Below, one piece after another: positions 16,272-24,859 of a DNA stretch of 64,000 nt; the first letter of the stretch is position 1, and the number at the start of each line of letters is the position of its first letter. The stretch is from Deltaproteobacteria bacterium (GTDB lineage: Bacteria; Myxococcota_A; UBA9160; SZUA-336). The position numbers and the translations under genes are program-made. Location of the stretch: positions 21,353 to 85,352 of the forward strand of contig JAJDAK010000017.1 of NCBI GenBank assembly GCA_029261895.1, read 5' to 3'. The notes beneath the pieces were generated by a model that worked only from the letters and a program-made list of their open reading frames with translations, was not told where the DNA came from and made no database searches.

Positions 16272-17853
16272 CGACAAATCCGTCTCCCTTCGTCTCTAAC
16301 CAACGACCGAGAACTTCGGCTAGCTCTTCCTTGCGTATTGGCTTGGTCAGGTAGTCATCCATACCGGCTTCTATACAGCGTTCGCGATCCCCTTCAAGTG
16401 CGTTGGCCGTTAGCGCGATGATCGGCATTCGCGCATCTCCGTCTTCGACGTCTCGAATTGCCCTTGTCGCTTCAAACCCATCCATTCGAGGCATCTGGCA
16501 GTCCATCAGTACAACGTCGTAGATATCTCGTTGAAGGATCTCGACTGCCTCTACTCCATCGTTCGCGGTATCAACTCTACAGCCAAGCTTTTCAAGCAGC
16601 CGCCTCGCAACCAACTGATTGACTGCGTTGTCCTCGACGAGCAGGACACGGTATCCCTCCAGTGAAGTCTTTTCAAAGTGTGTATCATTTTCGCTTAAGA
16701 ACACGATCTCAGGTCGTTGATCCAGCTGCAACGGAAGCACGAGTCGGAATGTCGAGCCCACATCTTCTGTACTTTCGAGGCTTATCTCACCTCCCATCAG
16801 CCGCGTAAGCTGCTCCGAGATCGCGAGGCCCAAGCCGGTCCCGCCGTACTTTCGAGTCGTAGATGAATCTGCCTGTATGAACTTTCCGAAGATCGAACCG
16901 ATCTGATCCTCGGGGATACCGATTCCGGTATCGATGACGCTAAGGTGAATAAGGGCATAGTCAGCATCTCGATTTTCGCAGTGCACTCGAAGTCGGACCT
17001 CGCCCTCACTCGTGAACTTGATTGCGTTGGACATGAGATTCATAAGAACCTGCCCTAGCCGTCCCGGATCCCCGATGACGCGTATCGGAATATCAGCATC
17101 CATATCCAAGCGAAGTCCGATGCCTTTCTCCGACGCCTTTGGGTGAAGAAGATGGATGACGCTTTGAGCACTGTCTTTGAGATTGAATGCGATCTTTTCA
17201 ATCGAAAGCATCCCCGCTTCAATCTTGGAAAAGTCGAGAATGTCATTCAGGATCGTAAGAAGTGATTCACCTGAAGTACGGATCGTGTTGATATAGCCGG
17301 TCTGAACATCCGTGAGCTCGGTGTCCGTTAGGAGATCCGCAACACCGAGTACACCGTTCAAGGGGGTTCGAATCTCATGGCTCATGTTGGCAAGAAATTC
17401 GGACTTCGCTTGATTGGCTCCCCTCGCCTGATCGAGGGCGTTGTACAACTCCTGCTCAGTGTACTTTCGATCTGTCGCATCTTGCAGAGTCATGATAAAG
17501 CCCGAAATTTCGCCGCTTGTGTCGCGGATCGGACTCAGCAGGGCGTGGGTCCAGCGGCTCACCCCATCGTCACCTCGAATCCGGAAATCCGCCGCAAAAT
17601 CGCGACCCTGAGATTGAGCTAGGTTGACCTCTTCCTGGACCCATGGTCGGTCCTCGGGAATAAGGATCGAGTGCCATAGAATCCCGATACTCTCAGTCTC
17701 CCGTAGACCCGTCATCTTGCACCACATGCCGTTTACATAGACGCAGCAACCGTCTAGGTCCGTCCGAATCAGCGCGATCGGTAGAATCTCGCAGAGAGTC
17801 TTCGCTCGGTCCCCCTCGCTTACGGATTCGCGATTCTTGGAGCTTGAAGTCAC
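16258..17853 (-). CDS. PAS-containing hybrid sensor histidine kinase
   Basis: 531 residues, soluble. PAS plus PAC (about 20-130; LPIALIRTDLDGCCVYVNG, GFIMTLQDATDRK), HisKA with H159 in FLANMSHEIRTPLNGVLG, HATPase (about 260-375; N-box LMSNAIKFTSEG, VIDTGIGIPEDQ, GGTGLGLAISEQ) and a receiver domain (401-520) with D451 in VVLMDCQMPRMDG and a KPI lysine. There is no Hpt or output domain, so phosphate must leave through a separate protein. GTG start. Its end overlaps the CBS gene. It converges with the neighbouring CheC operon, and the receiver there could be a cross-partner, which is inference. Confidence 0.9.
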   Translation of the reverse strand: MTSSSKNRESVSEGDRAKTLCEILPIALIRTDLDGCCVYVNGMWCKMTGLRETESIGILWHSILIPEDRPWVQEEVNLAQSQGRDFAADFRIRGDDGVSRWTHALLSPIRDTSGEISGFIMTLQDATDRKYTEQELYNALDQARGANQAKSEFLANMSHEIRTPLNGVLGVADLLTDTELTDVQTGYINTIRTSGESLLTILNDILDFSKIEAGMLSIEKIAFNLKDSAQSVIHLLHPKASEKGIGLRLDMDADIPIRVIGDPGRLGQVLMNLMSNAIKFTSEGEVRLRVHCENRDADYALIHLSVIDTGIGIPEDQIGSIFGKFIQADSSTTRKYGGTGLGLAISEQLTRLMGGEISLESTEDVGSTFRLVLPLQLDQRPEIVFLSENDTHFEKTSLEGYRVLLVEDNAVNQLVARRLLEKLGCRVDTANDGVEAVEILQRDIYDVVLMDCQMPRMDGFEATRAIRDVEDGDARMPIIALTANALEGDRERCIEAGMDDYLTKPIRKEELAEVLGRWLETKGDGFVDEDF

Positions 17854-18233
17854 TAACGATCCCCGTTCACACCTAGATACTTCCTATTGCGGCAGCATCA
17901 TGCATGAGGTTGACTTGCAAGACACTTTTTAGTGACAGGTCAAGACGAGAACGGTCGCGTAAGACACAACCGACACCAATAAGTGTTAGATGGAACCAAC
18001 AGACATGGGAGAGCTGGGACTATCGTGCTTTCTGAATCGTCCGCATTAGCGGGCCCGTGGATCATGATTCGAGCAGACCAAGGCCGCCGCGAGTACCACA
18101 TTGCTGCGCTGATTTCGCCAGCGTCGCTGAACTGGCCCACCAATCGGTAGCGGGTGGTTTACGTCTCGATCGCGTGATAGACTGGTTGGGCTCTTGTCGG
18201 TGCAACGCAACGGGGAATCGGTAGGTCCTGCTT
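17854..18233. other. Intergenic, no gene seen
   Basis: About 380 bp between the divergent hybrid kinase and the first RHS-core gene. No supported coding frame or RNA. A TAGACT hexamer at about 18177, some 50 bp upstream of the RHS start, resembles a -10 box and recalls the TACACT hexamers ahead of the other two RHS genes. Confidence 0.4.
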
Positions 18234-18923
18234 TTGACACTGCGTACAACTACATATTCGAACGTAGCGGCGCTGCTTTCCGCAGTGCTTTTTTGCGTAC
18301 CGGCGGCAAATGCCGTCGAGTACCGTTTCTATCATTCAGATCCACTCGGTTCGAATGTTGTCGTGACCGATCGCAGTGGGCAGGTAATACAGCGCACTGC
18401 GCATACACCGTATGGTGAGCTTCGCTCCGTCGTTGATGGATCGGGGCAATCGATCGTCGCTGAAGCGGATCAGGCGCGGCACCTCTTCACCGGCCAGGAG
18501 TACGAACCAGAGAGCGGTCTGCACTACTTCGGAGCCAGACACTACGACCCGTTCATCGGACGCTTCCTGTCGGTCGATCCACTCGTGCTCAGCGATCAGG
18601 GTCCCAAAGCCTTTGGTGATGCACCAGGAAGCTTCAATACGCATGCTTATGCGTTCGGACGACCAACGGTATTCATCGATCCCACTGGTGAACAGGCCGT
18701 CGTGCCACCCGTTTGCGGTCCGCTCTGTGCCGTTCTAAGTGGTCTCTCTCTAGTCGTGGGCGGACTGTTGGCCAAAACGGTCCACCCGATATTCCTGATT
18801 TACCAGCTATTGGAGATGCCGGCTCGCCGTCCTCGCCTGCACCTTCGCCCACGCCCGACCGAACACCGGGCCCAGACTCGCTACCCGAACCAAGGCCTAC
18901 TCACACACTCAGCTCCATTCTAA
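18234..18923 (+). CDS. Small secreted RHS-core protein 1 (frame breaks before C-terminal domain)
   Basis: A signal peptide (ALLSAVLFCVPAANAVE) leads directly into an RHS repeat-associated core: YRFYHSDPLGSNVVVTDRSG, PYGELRSV, LFTGQEYEPESGLHYFGARH, YDPFIGRFLSVDP, and the end block YAFGRPTVFIDPTG. The long YD-repeat shell that normally precedes this core is missing, so only the module that anchors and releases a C-terminal tip is left. Start is TTG at 18234; no ATG is available. After about residue 175 the frame continues into an implausible basic tail, while a coherent proline-rich linker and domain continue in another frame from about 18760. Related genes lie at 33.3 and 36.1 kb. Confidence 0.75.
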   Translation: MTLRTTTYSNVAALLSAVLFCVPAANAVEYRFYHSDPLGSNVVVTDRSGQVIQRTAHTPYGELRSVVDGSGQSIVAEADQARHLFTGQEYEPESGLHYFGARHYDPFIGRFLSVDPLVLSDQGPKAFGDAPGSFNTHAYAFGRPTVFIDPTGEQAVVPPVCGPLCAVLSGLSLVVGGLLAKTVHPIFLIYQLLEMPARRPRLHLRPRPTEHRAQTRYPNQGLLTHSAPF

Positions 18924-19309
18924 TCCCATCGGGGACCGATGCGTTTCAACCGATGCAACGTGGGATTAAACGAGTCAGTGGTTCGGGACTTCGCGTCGAC
19001 AGCGATATCGTATTTACGGGAGAGATGACGCTCGAAGGCGATAGGTTGGTCGTAAAAATTTTCAATCTCGGTGTCTTCCAAAAGAGCTCGGGTAACGTAT
19101 TTAGGTTCATTCGTGGACTTGAAAAAGGCGCCCGTAGCCTCGGCGCGAAAGAGCTAACGATCAAGGGATTTGACGTTCAGAATGATTCATTCTTGAGAAG
19201 CACCGAGGCTCTTGCCAAGCGCTTTGGCTTCGACGTGATCGAAAATACTTCCGGCCAGATCTTGGAACGAACTCTCATCAACATGACGATCCAGAAAACG
19301 CTCAACTGA
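18713..19309 (+). CDS. C-terminal tip domain of RHS protein 1, out of frame
   Basis: This frame is meaningful from about 18760. It gives a proline-rich linker (SPAPSPTPDRTPGPDSLPEP) and a domain of about 120 residues (GIKRVSGSGLRVDSDIVF, ARSLGAKELTIKGFD, STEALAKRFGFDVIEN, ending NMTIQKTLN). The layout of linker plus compact domain after an RHS core is that of a polymorphic-toxin tip. It is displaced by one reading frame from the core, so either an indel inactivated the fusion, the sequence has an error, or expression is separate. No family recognised; its nominal start codon is probably not used. Confidence 0.5.
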   Translation: MRSALCRSKWSLSSRGRTVGQNGPPDIPDLPAIGDAGSPSSPAPSPTPDRTPGPDSLPEPRPTHTLSSILIPSGTDAFQPMQRGIKRVSGSGLRVDSDIVFTGEMTLEGDRLVVKIFNLGVFQKSSGNVFRFIRGLEKGARSLGAKELTIKGFDVQNDSFLRSTEALAKRFGFDVIENTSGQILERTLINMTIQKTLN

Positions 19310-19532
19310 ACCTTTAAGCATCCGCCATATTCATATGCGCTCCACCAAGACCGCCTGTCTTGCACGGGGCCTAGCCCAACGTGTGGCGGATCTTCATAAC
19401 GCAGTAGTTTCACTCGAGCGGATGAAGCCGCGCAAGTTCAACGCAGACACTCAGGTTGCAACGCTGATTTAGAAGAAGTCGTTACAACGACGCTTCGCAC
19501 TATCGTAAATCGTGCTCTTTCTGACAGGGCGC

Positions 19533-20033
19533 TCAGCGATAGTTGCCGAAGCTGAGCTCGATGCCCCAATCACCGGCGCGCAGGAAAGCCATGACCTCTT
19601 GCAGCGAGTCCCGGGAAGCACTGGAAACGCGCAGCTGATCGCCTTGGATCGCCATCTGCACCTTCTTGAACTTCTCATTCTTGAAGGCTTTGACGATAAT
19701 CTTTGCGGTGTCGCTCGAGATCCCCTGCGAGAGCGTGATGGTGCGCTTCATGCGGCTCGGCCCAGAGGGCTCGTTCTCGGGAATCACCAGGTTCTTGAGG
19801 GGCACCTTGCGTTTGGTCATCTTGTTTTTGAGCACGTCAAGTAGTGCATCCATGCGAAAGGCATCATCGGCTTCGAGCGCTATCGTGGCCTTTTCGCGAT
19901 CCAGCTCGAGCTTACAATCGCTGCCCTTGAAGTCATAGCGCTGCGCAATTTCTTTCTTGGCCTGGTTGACCGCGTTGTCGACCTCTTGCAAATCGACCCC
20001 GGTCGTCACATCAAAGGAAAGCTGTTCTGCCAC
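19533..20033 (-). CDS. yajQ: YajQ family nucleotide-binding protein
   Basis: 166 residues covering the whole YajQ/DUF520 family. Seen: SFDVTTGVDLQEVDNAVNQA, AQRYDFKGSDCKLELDRE, LKNKMTKRKVPLKNL, TLSQGISSDTAKIIVKAFK, QLRVSSASRDSLQEVMAFL, and the end DWGIELSFGNYR. Members bind cyclic-di-GMP or tRNA/GTP and have been described as effectors of transcription factors. Single gene, divergent from the large cyclase-ATPase at 20.2 kb. Whether the two are functionally linked through cyclic nucleotides is speculation. Confidence 0.95.
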   Translation of the reverse strand: MAEQLSFDVTTGVDLQEVDNAVNQAKKEIAQRYDFKGSDCKLELDREKATIALEADDAFRMDALLDVLKNKMTKRKVPLKNLVIPENEPSGPSRMKRTITLSQGISSDTAKIIVKAFKNEKFKKVQMAIQGDQLRVSSASRDSLQEVMAFLRAGDWGIELSFGNYR

Positions 20034-20187
20034 TGTGCTTAGCTCTTTTGCTTCATCAAAGGGTACGCTCCGTTCCGATGCCTGATGATAGCGTCATCTC
20101 CGCATTTTCAAACGCCCACCATGTCCCGAGACCGGAGCACGAGCCCGAAAGTCACTTGATAGGAGCGACTAGTATATAAAAGGTGGT

Positions 20188-23100
20188 ATGAAGCCGACGC
20201 GTATTCGAGCCACGATCCTCTTCTCCGATCTCGTCGGCTACACCGCGCTGGCCGAAGAGCGCGGTCCCGAAGAGGCATTCCTCGTGCTGACGGGCTGCAT
20301 CGCTGTATTGGATAGCGTGGCGCGTGCGCGTGGCGGTTCGGTGGACAAGTATTTTGGCGATGCCCTGATGGCGGTCTTCGGCTATCCGGTCCCCCAGGAC
20401 CAACCCGCCTGGGCGGCGGTAGACGCGGCATTGGAAATGCGCGAGCGGGTGCGCGAATACAATGCTGAATTGGGACTCGCCACCGGTTTGGAGATTCACA
20501 TCGGCATCAACACCGGTAACGTAGTGAGCGGGGATCTCACGGGCCCAGTCATCCGTGAGTTTCACGTGCTCGGCGACGCGGTCAATGTTGCCGCCAGGCT
20601 CAAGGAACGCGCACCGCTGGGCGGCATATTCATCGGGCCGAACACGTACGCTGAAACCGCAATTCAGTTTCGCTTCCGTGATCAGGAGCAGCTCAAACTC
20701 AAGGGCAAGCAGGCGTCGGTCAACACGTATGAAGTACTGGGTCCGGCGAGCACGACCGAACTTGAAGGCATCATTCGACGCGCACGAATTCTGACCCATA
20801 TGATCGGCCGCGCGGACGCGCTGGAGAAACTACGCGGCGCGGTCGCACGGCTCGAACAGGGTCGCGGCGGAATCGTACGCGTGAGCGGCGACACGGGCAG
20901 CGGCAAGTCGAGACTTCTGGCCGAGATCTGTGCCAGTCCCGAACTCAAGCGCTTTCGAACGCTCGATCTCCATCTAGGCGTTGCGAAACCCGAAGAGTTC
21001 GCGCTGCTTCGAGAACTCGCGCGCGCATTAAGTTCGAACGGGGATGCGCTGGAGCGCAACATAGAATCGCTGGTTCAGCCGGCCAAACAGCGCTTTTTCC
21101 GGCGCGGAGGTCGACGCGTTGCCAGCAGAACTGGTTTGCGCCGCGCGTTCACCGCGTTGGTATCACGAAGAGCCCACCAGGAACCGCTCATCATCGTGAT
21201 CGACGACCTAGATCATGCCGACCCAAGTTCACTGGACGTGCTTAAGTCTGTATTTTCAGTGGCGGTCGAGTCCCCCGTGCTCTTCCTCCTCACCACCCGA
21301 GACGCAAAGATCGAAAGCACCCGTGAATCAGAAAAATCTCCAAACGAGCACGGGGTCGAGATCGAGTTAGGGCCGTTATCGACGGAAGATGCGGAACGCC
21401 TCATCGATGCACTGGATAGCGATGGCACACTCAGCGCGGAAATAAGAGCGACCATCATAGAACGGGGCCAGGGAAACGCCAGCCGACTGACCATGGGTGT
21501 GTTTCTGGCGCCGGCGCTACGCTCGGAACAAACACGCCTCGAACAGCAGGCCGAGCGCTCATCCGACGCTGAGCGGCGGCGTGCAACGATTCTCTTTGCG
21601 GACCTCAGTGGGTTTACTTCGCTGACGGAAGCCGCCCGCTTGGAAGACGCATATGAGATCGTAACCGGTGCACTGCATGTTTTGGACGAAACGGCCAAGC
21701 GCCACGGCGGCACCGTCGACAAATACCTCGGAGACTGCGTGATGGTGCTCTTTGGCGTACCCCATGCTATCGAGGATGCGCCCAGAGCCGCAGTTAACAG
21801 CGCTATTGAAATGCGCCGACGCATCGCGGAGTACAGCGCTGAACGCGGCGTCGCATTGGAGGTTCACTCGGGCATCCACACGGGCCTCGGAATCGCGGGT
21901 GAAATCAGCGGTCCGGTCACATTGGAGTATGCGGTCATGGGCGAACCTGTGGCCGTCGCATCCAAACTCAAAGACATCGCGCACAGTGGCGAAATCTACG
22001 TGGGCGAAGAGACGCATCGGTTTACGCGGAATCGCTTCGAATACCGCGCCGTCGATCCCATCGAAGTTCGTGGCGCTTCCGAACCGGTCCGAACCTATGC
22101 CCTACTCTCGGATGAAGAAGAGCTCTTTCGCGATCGCGTTGACTCCGATCGTCTGCTTCATGCGAACCTCGTGGGTCGCGATCGAGAATTCGGAATTTTG
22201 TCGACCGCGATCGAACACTTGAAAAACGGTCAGGGTTCGTTTGTCTCACTCGTTGGCGAGGCGGGCCTGGGCAAGAGCCGGCTGCTCAAGGAAATACAGG
22301 AGCACGGCGAAACCCAATCCGTTAAATGGTTAGAAGGCCGCTCTTTATCCAACGGACAGACCATCAGCTTTCACCCGTTTGCAGACCTACTGCGCAGTTG
22401 GGTCGGAATCGACGACGAAGATGACGATCGGCAGGCGCGTCGCAAATTGGACCAAAGCTTGCGCCTAGCCCTCAGCGCCGACGCGGAAAGCGCCGCTCCC
22501 TTTGTGGCGTCGCTCATCGGTGTTCAACTTAGCCTACCCGAACAAGAGCGCATCGCGCGCATTCCTGGCGACGCGAAAGAAAAACTACTGCGGGGATCAC
22601 TGACTCGGCTTTTCCGTTCTGTGAGTCAGGCGCAGCCGTTGATCCTCGTCTTCGACGATCTGCACTGGGCGGACCAGTCCTCGGTTGAACTTCTCGACTC
22701 GCTGTTACGACTCATCAACGAAAGTCCTGTGCTCATTCTAGGTGTCTACCGACCTGGTTTTAAAGATACATCCGATCGAATTCGCAACACGGTCGCTACG
22801 CAGTTCGGTGATCGCCTGATCGAGATCGAACTCGAACAATTGGATCGCGAGAGCGCACGCGCGATGATTCACGACCTCTTCCGTGGTGGTGACGTGCCGC
22901 ATGAAACGCGCAATCGAATCGAGGACAAGGCCCAGGGCAATCCCCTGTACATCGAAGAGGTCATTCGAGCCTTGCTTGAGACCGGGGCCATCGAAGTCGT
23001 GAACGGCTGCCTGCAGGCCAATGACAATATTCATCAAGTGGAGATCCCCGGCACGGTTCAAGAGGTTCTCATGGCGCGGATCGATCGCCTGGACCTCGAA

Positions 23101-24825
23101 CGTAAGAAACTCCTGCAGCTGGCGGCGGTCGTTGGCCGTAGTTTTCACTTCGATGTATTGGCGCAGATCATCGATGACAAGGAACAGCTCGAGCAGGACT
23201 TGGCCAGCCTGGTTCGATCGCAGTTTCTGGTTGAATGGGATCGCCTGCAGGGCATTGAGTATGCGTTTCGTCATCCACTGATCCACGAGGTGACCTACGA
23301 GGGCATCCTCGAGCTGCGGCGGCGCGAAATCCACCTTCACGTGGCCGAGGCCATTGAACACCGACTGACGGCGAACCTGCCCGGCTACTACGGCATGCTG
23401 GCGTTTCATTTCAGCAAAGCCGGGGATGCCGAACGCGCCGAGACCTACCTTTTTCGCGCGGGCGATGAAGCTGCACGGGTCGCAGCTTCCAACGAAGCGC
23501 TGCACTTTTTCCGCGAGGCGTCGCAGCTCTACTTTGAAATGTACGGTGACCGCGCCGATTCCGGCAAACGAGCCGAGCTGGAACGCAAGATCGGCGAAGC
23601 GCTCTACAATCGGGGACAGCTGATCGAAGCTGCCGAACACTTCGACCTTGCGCTCGACGCCCTCGGTGAGTGGGTGCCCCGTAACATAGTGCTGATCGCG
23701 CTGCGCTTCGGCTTGAATATTAGCGGGGTTCTTATGCGGCTCTACCTGTCCTCACAATTGGGTGGCGGCCGCAAAGCCGGCAATCAGGATCGTGAAATCA
23801 TTTCACTCAACTTCGAACGCGCGGAAGCTCAAACCACAACCTCGCCGACACGTTTCCTCTTCGACAGCATGGCGACTCTAGCCAAGCTACAGACGGTCGA
23901 TCCCAGTTCCGTGCCCGGCGCGGGTGGAATGTACGCCGGAGCCGTTGGCATATTCGCGTATGGTGGCGCAAGTTTTGGCATCAGCCGTCGCTTCCTAAAC
24001 CTCGCTGCCCAACTCGTGGATCCAGAGAATCATCACGAGTTCGTGCGTTTCCGTTTCATGAATTTTCTACACCATGTTTTAGAGGGAGACTGGTCGGAAG
24101 ACCATGAAATTCCCGATGCCTTGCTCGACAAAAATCTCCAGTCGGGTGCGATTTGGACCGTCACGAATTACCTGGGTTTGGTCGCTGAGAAATACATCCG
24201 CCAAGGTAATTACGAGACCGTTCTCGAGCATCTCGAACGGATCGAGCAGATCTGGGACTTCTATCAGCACGATCTGGCGAAGACCAATAAATACTATCTG
24301 CCCATGTTGCTGCAGTTTGAACAGGAGCAATTCGAAGCAACCATCCGCGCGGCGCAACAGTATTACGACGAATGTCCCGAGGATCTGCTCCACGTGCTTT
24401 CGCTTTCTACTCAAGCCGCTGCACAGACCGAACTCGGCCGACTGGATGACGCCGAGGCTTCGCTGGAACGCTGCGAGAAGACCATCCGACGCTGCCGACC
24501 GGTTCCACCCTTTCACCTGAGTTCGTACCAACGGGCGCGATTTCAGTTGGATCTGGCGCATCTCGAGACCGCGACGGAATCCAGCGAACAATCCCGGTGG
24601 GCGCGGCGTACACGAGCCAGCGGCCGAGCCGCGCTCCGCGGTGCATCGTTCGTGGCCTGGCGACGTCCCCCGGTATATCGCTTGATGGCGCGTTATTACG
24701 CTGTCATGAGAAAAGAGGCTCGGGCGAAGAACTGGTGGGATAAAGCACTTCAAGCCTGTGAGCAGCTTGGAACAGACCCCGAACGCGACCGCATCGAGCG
24801 CGATCAAACGCGGACTCTTGCTTGA
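20188..24825 (+). CDS. Double adenylate/guanylate cyclase and double STAND-ATPase protein with TPR tail
   Basis: 1545 residues in the order cyclase 1 (1-190), AAA/STAND ATPase 1 (about 210-455), cyclase 2 (about 462-645), ATPase 2 (about 655-1000), alpha-helical TPR region (about 1050-1545). Cyclase 1 has both metal Asp (D14 in FSDLVGYT, D58 in YFGDALMAVFG) and transition-state N133 and R137 (LGDAVNVAARLK). Cyclase 2 keeps D472 and D516 but reads GEPVAVASKLK, with A589 and K593 where Asn and Arg belong, so it is probably inactive or regulatory. P-loops are GDTGSGKS (234-241) and GEAGLGKS (690-697), with Walker B IVIDDLDH and LVFDDLHW. The single cyclase-ATPase-TPR layout is known; the tandem duplication is unusual. 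Soluble, monocistronic. Confidence 0.9.
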   Translation: MKPTRIRATILFSDLVGYTALAEERGPEEAFLVLTGCIAVLDSVARARGGSVDKYFGDALMAVFGYPVPQDQPAWAAVDAALEMRERVREYNAELGLATGLEIHIGINTGNVVSGDLTGPVIREFHVLGDAVNVAARLKERAPLGGIFIGPNTYAETAIQFRFRDQEQLKLKGKQASVNTYEVLGPASTTELEGIIRRARILTHMIGRADALEKLRGAVARLEQGRGGIVRVSGDTGSGKSRLLAEICASPELKRFRTLDLHLGVAKPEEFALLRELARALSSNGDALERNIESLVQPAKQRFFRRGGRRVASRTGLRRAFTALVSRRAHQEPLIIVIDDLDHADPSSLDVLKSVFSVAVESPVLFLLTTRDAKIESTRESEKSPNEHGVEIELGPLSTEDAERLIDALDSDGTLSAEIRATIIERGQGNASRLTMGVFLAPALRSEQTRLEQQAERSSDAERRRATILFADLSGFTSLTEAARLEDAYEIVTGALHVLDETAKRHGGTVDKYLGDCVMVLFGVPHAIEDAPRAAVNSAIEMRRRIAEYSAERGVALEVHSGIHTGLGIAGEISGPVTLEYAVMGEPVAVASKLKDIAHSGEIYVGEETHRFTRNRFEYRAVDPIEVRGASEPVRTYALLSDEEELFRDRVDSDRLLHANLVGRDREFGILSTAIEHLKNGQGSFVSLVGEAGLGKSRLLKEIQEHGETQSVKWLEGRSLSNGQTISFHPFADLLRSWVGIDDEDDDRQARRKLDQSLRLALSADAESAAPFVASLIGVQLSLPEQERIARIPGDAKEKLLRGSLTRLFRSVSQAQPLILVFDDLHWADQSSVELLDSLLRLINESPVLILGVYRPGFKDTSDRIRNTVATQFGDRLIEIELEQLDRESARAMIHDLFRGGDVPHETRNRIEDKAQGNPLYIEEVIRALLETGAIEVVNGCLQANDNIHQVEIPGTVQEVLMARIDRLDLERKKLLQLAAVVGRSFHFDVLAQIIDDKEQLEQDLASLVRSQFLVEWDRLQGIEYAFRHPLIHEVTYEGILELRRREIHLHVAEAIEHRLTANLPGYYGMLAFHFSKAGDAERAETYLFRAGDEAARVAASNEALHFFREASQLYFEMYGDRADSGKRAELERKIGEALYNRGQLIEAAEHFDLALDALGEWVPRNIVLIALRFGLNISGVLMRLYLSSQLGGGRKAGNQDREIISLNFERAEAQTTTSPTRFLFDSMATLAKLQTVDPSSVPGAGGMYAGAVGIFAYGGASFGISRRFLNLAAQLVDPENHHEFVRFRFMNFLHHVLEGDWSEDHEIPDALLDKNLQSGAIWTVTNYLGLVAEKYIRQGNYETVLEHLERIEQIWDFYQHDLAKTNKYYLPMLLQFEQEQFEATIRAAQQYYDECPEDLLHVLSLSTQAAAQTELGRLDDAEASLERCEKTIRRCRPVPPFHLSSYQRARFQLDLAHLETATESSEQSRWARRTRASGRAALRGASFVAWRRPPVYRLMARYYAVMRKEARAKNWWDKALQACEQLGTDPERDRIERDQTRTLA

Positions 24826-24835
24826 CATCTATTCG

Positions 24836-24859
24836 CGTCAACCTCTAGAACGGTTGACG
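24836..24859. promoter_or_regulatory. Inverted repeat at the start of the 1755-residue gene
   Basis: CGTCAACC (24836-24843) and GGTTGACG (24852-24859) are exact reverse complements with an 8-nt loop. The right arm runs into the GTG start codon at 24859 and the repeat lies 10 nt after the stop of the cyclase gene. It could be a small operator or an RNA hairpin that masks the start. There is no T-tract, so a terminator role is less likely. Confidence 0.35.

Noticed and set aside
22738..23640. 300-codon minus-strand frame
   Set aside because: Fully antisense inside the cyclase/ATPase gene; no motifs.
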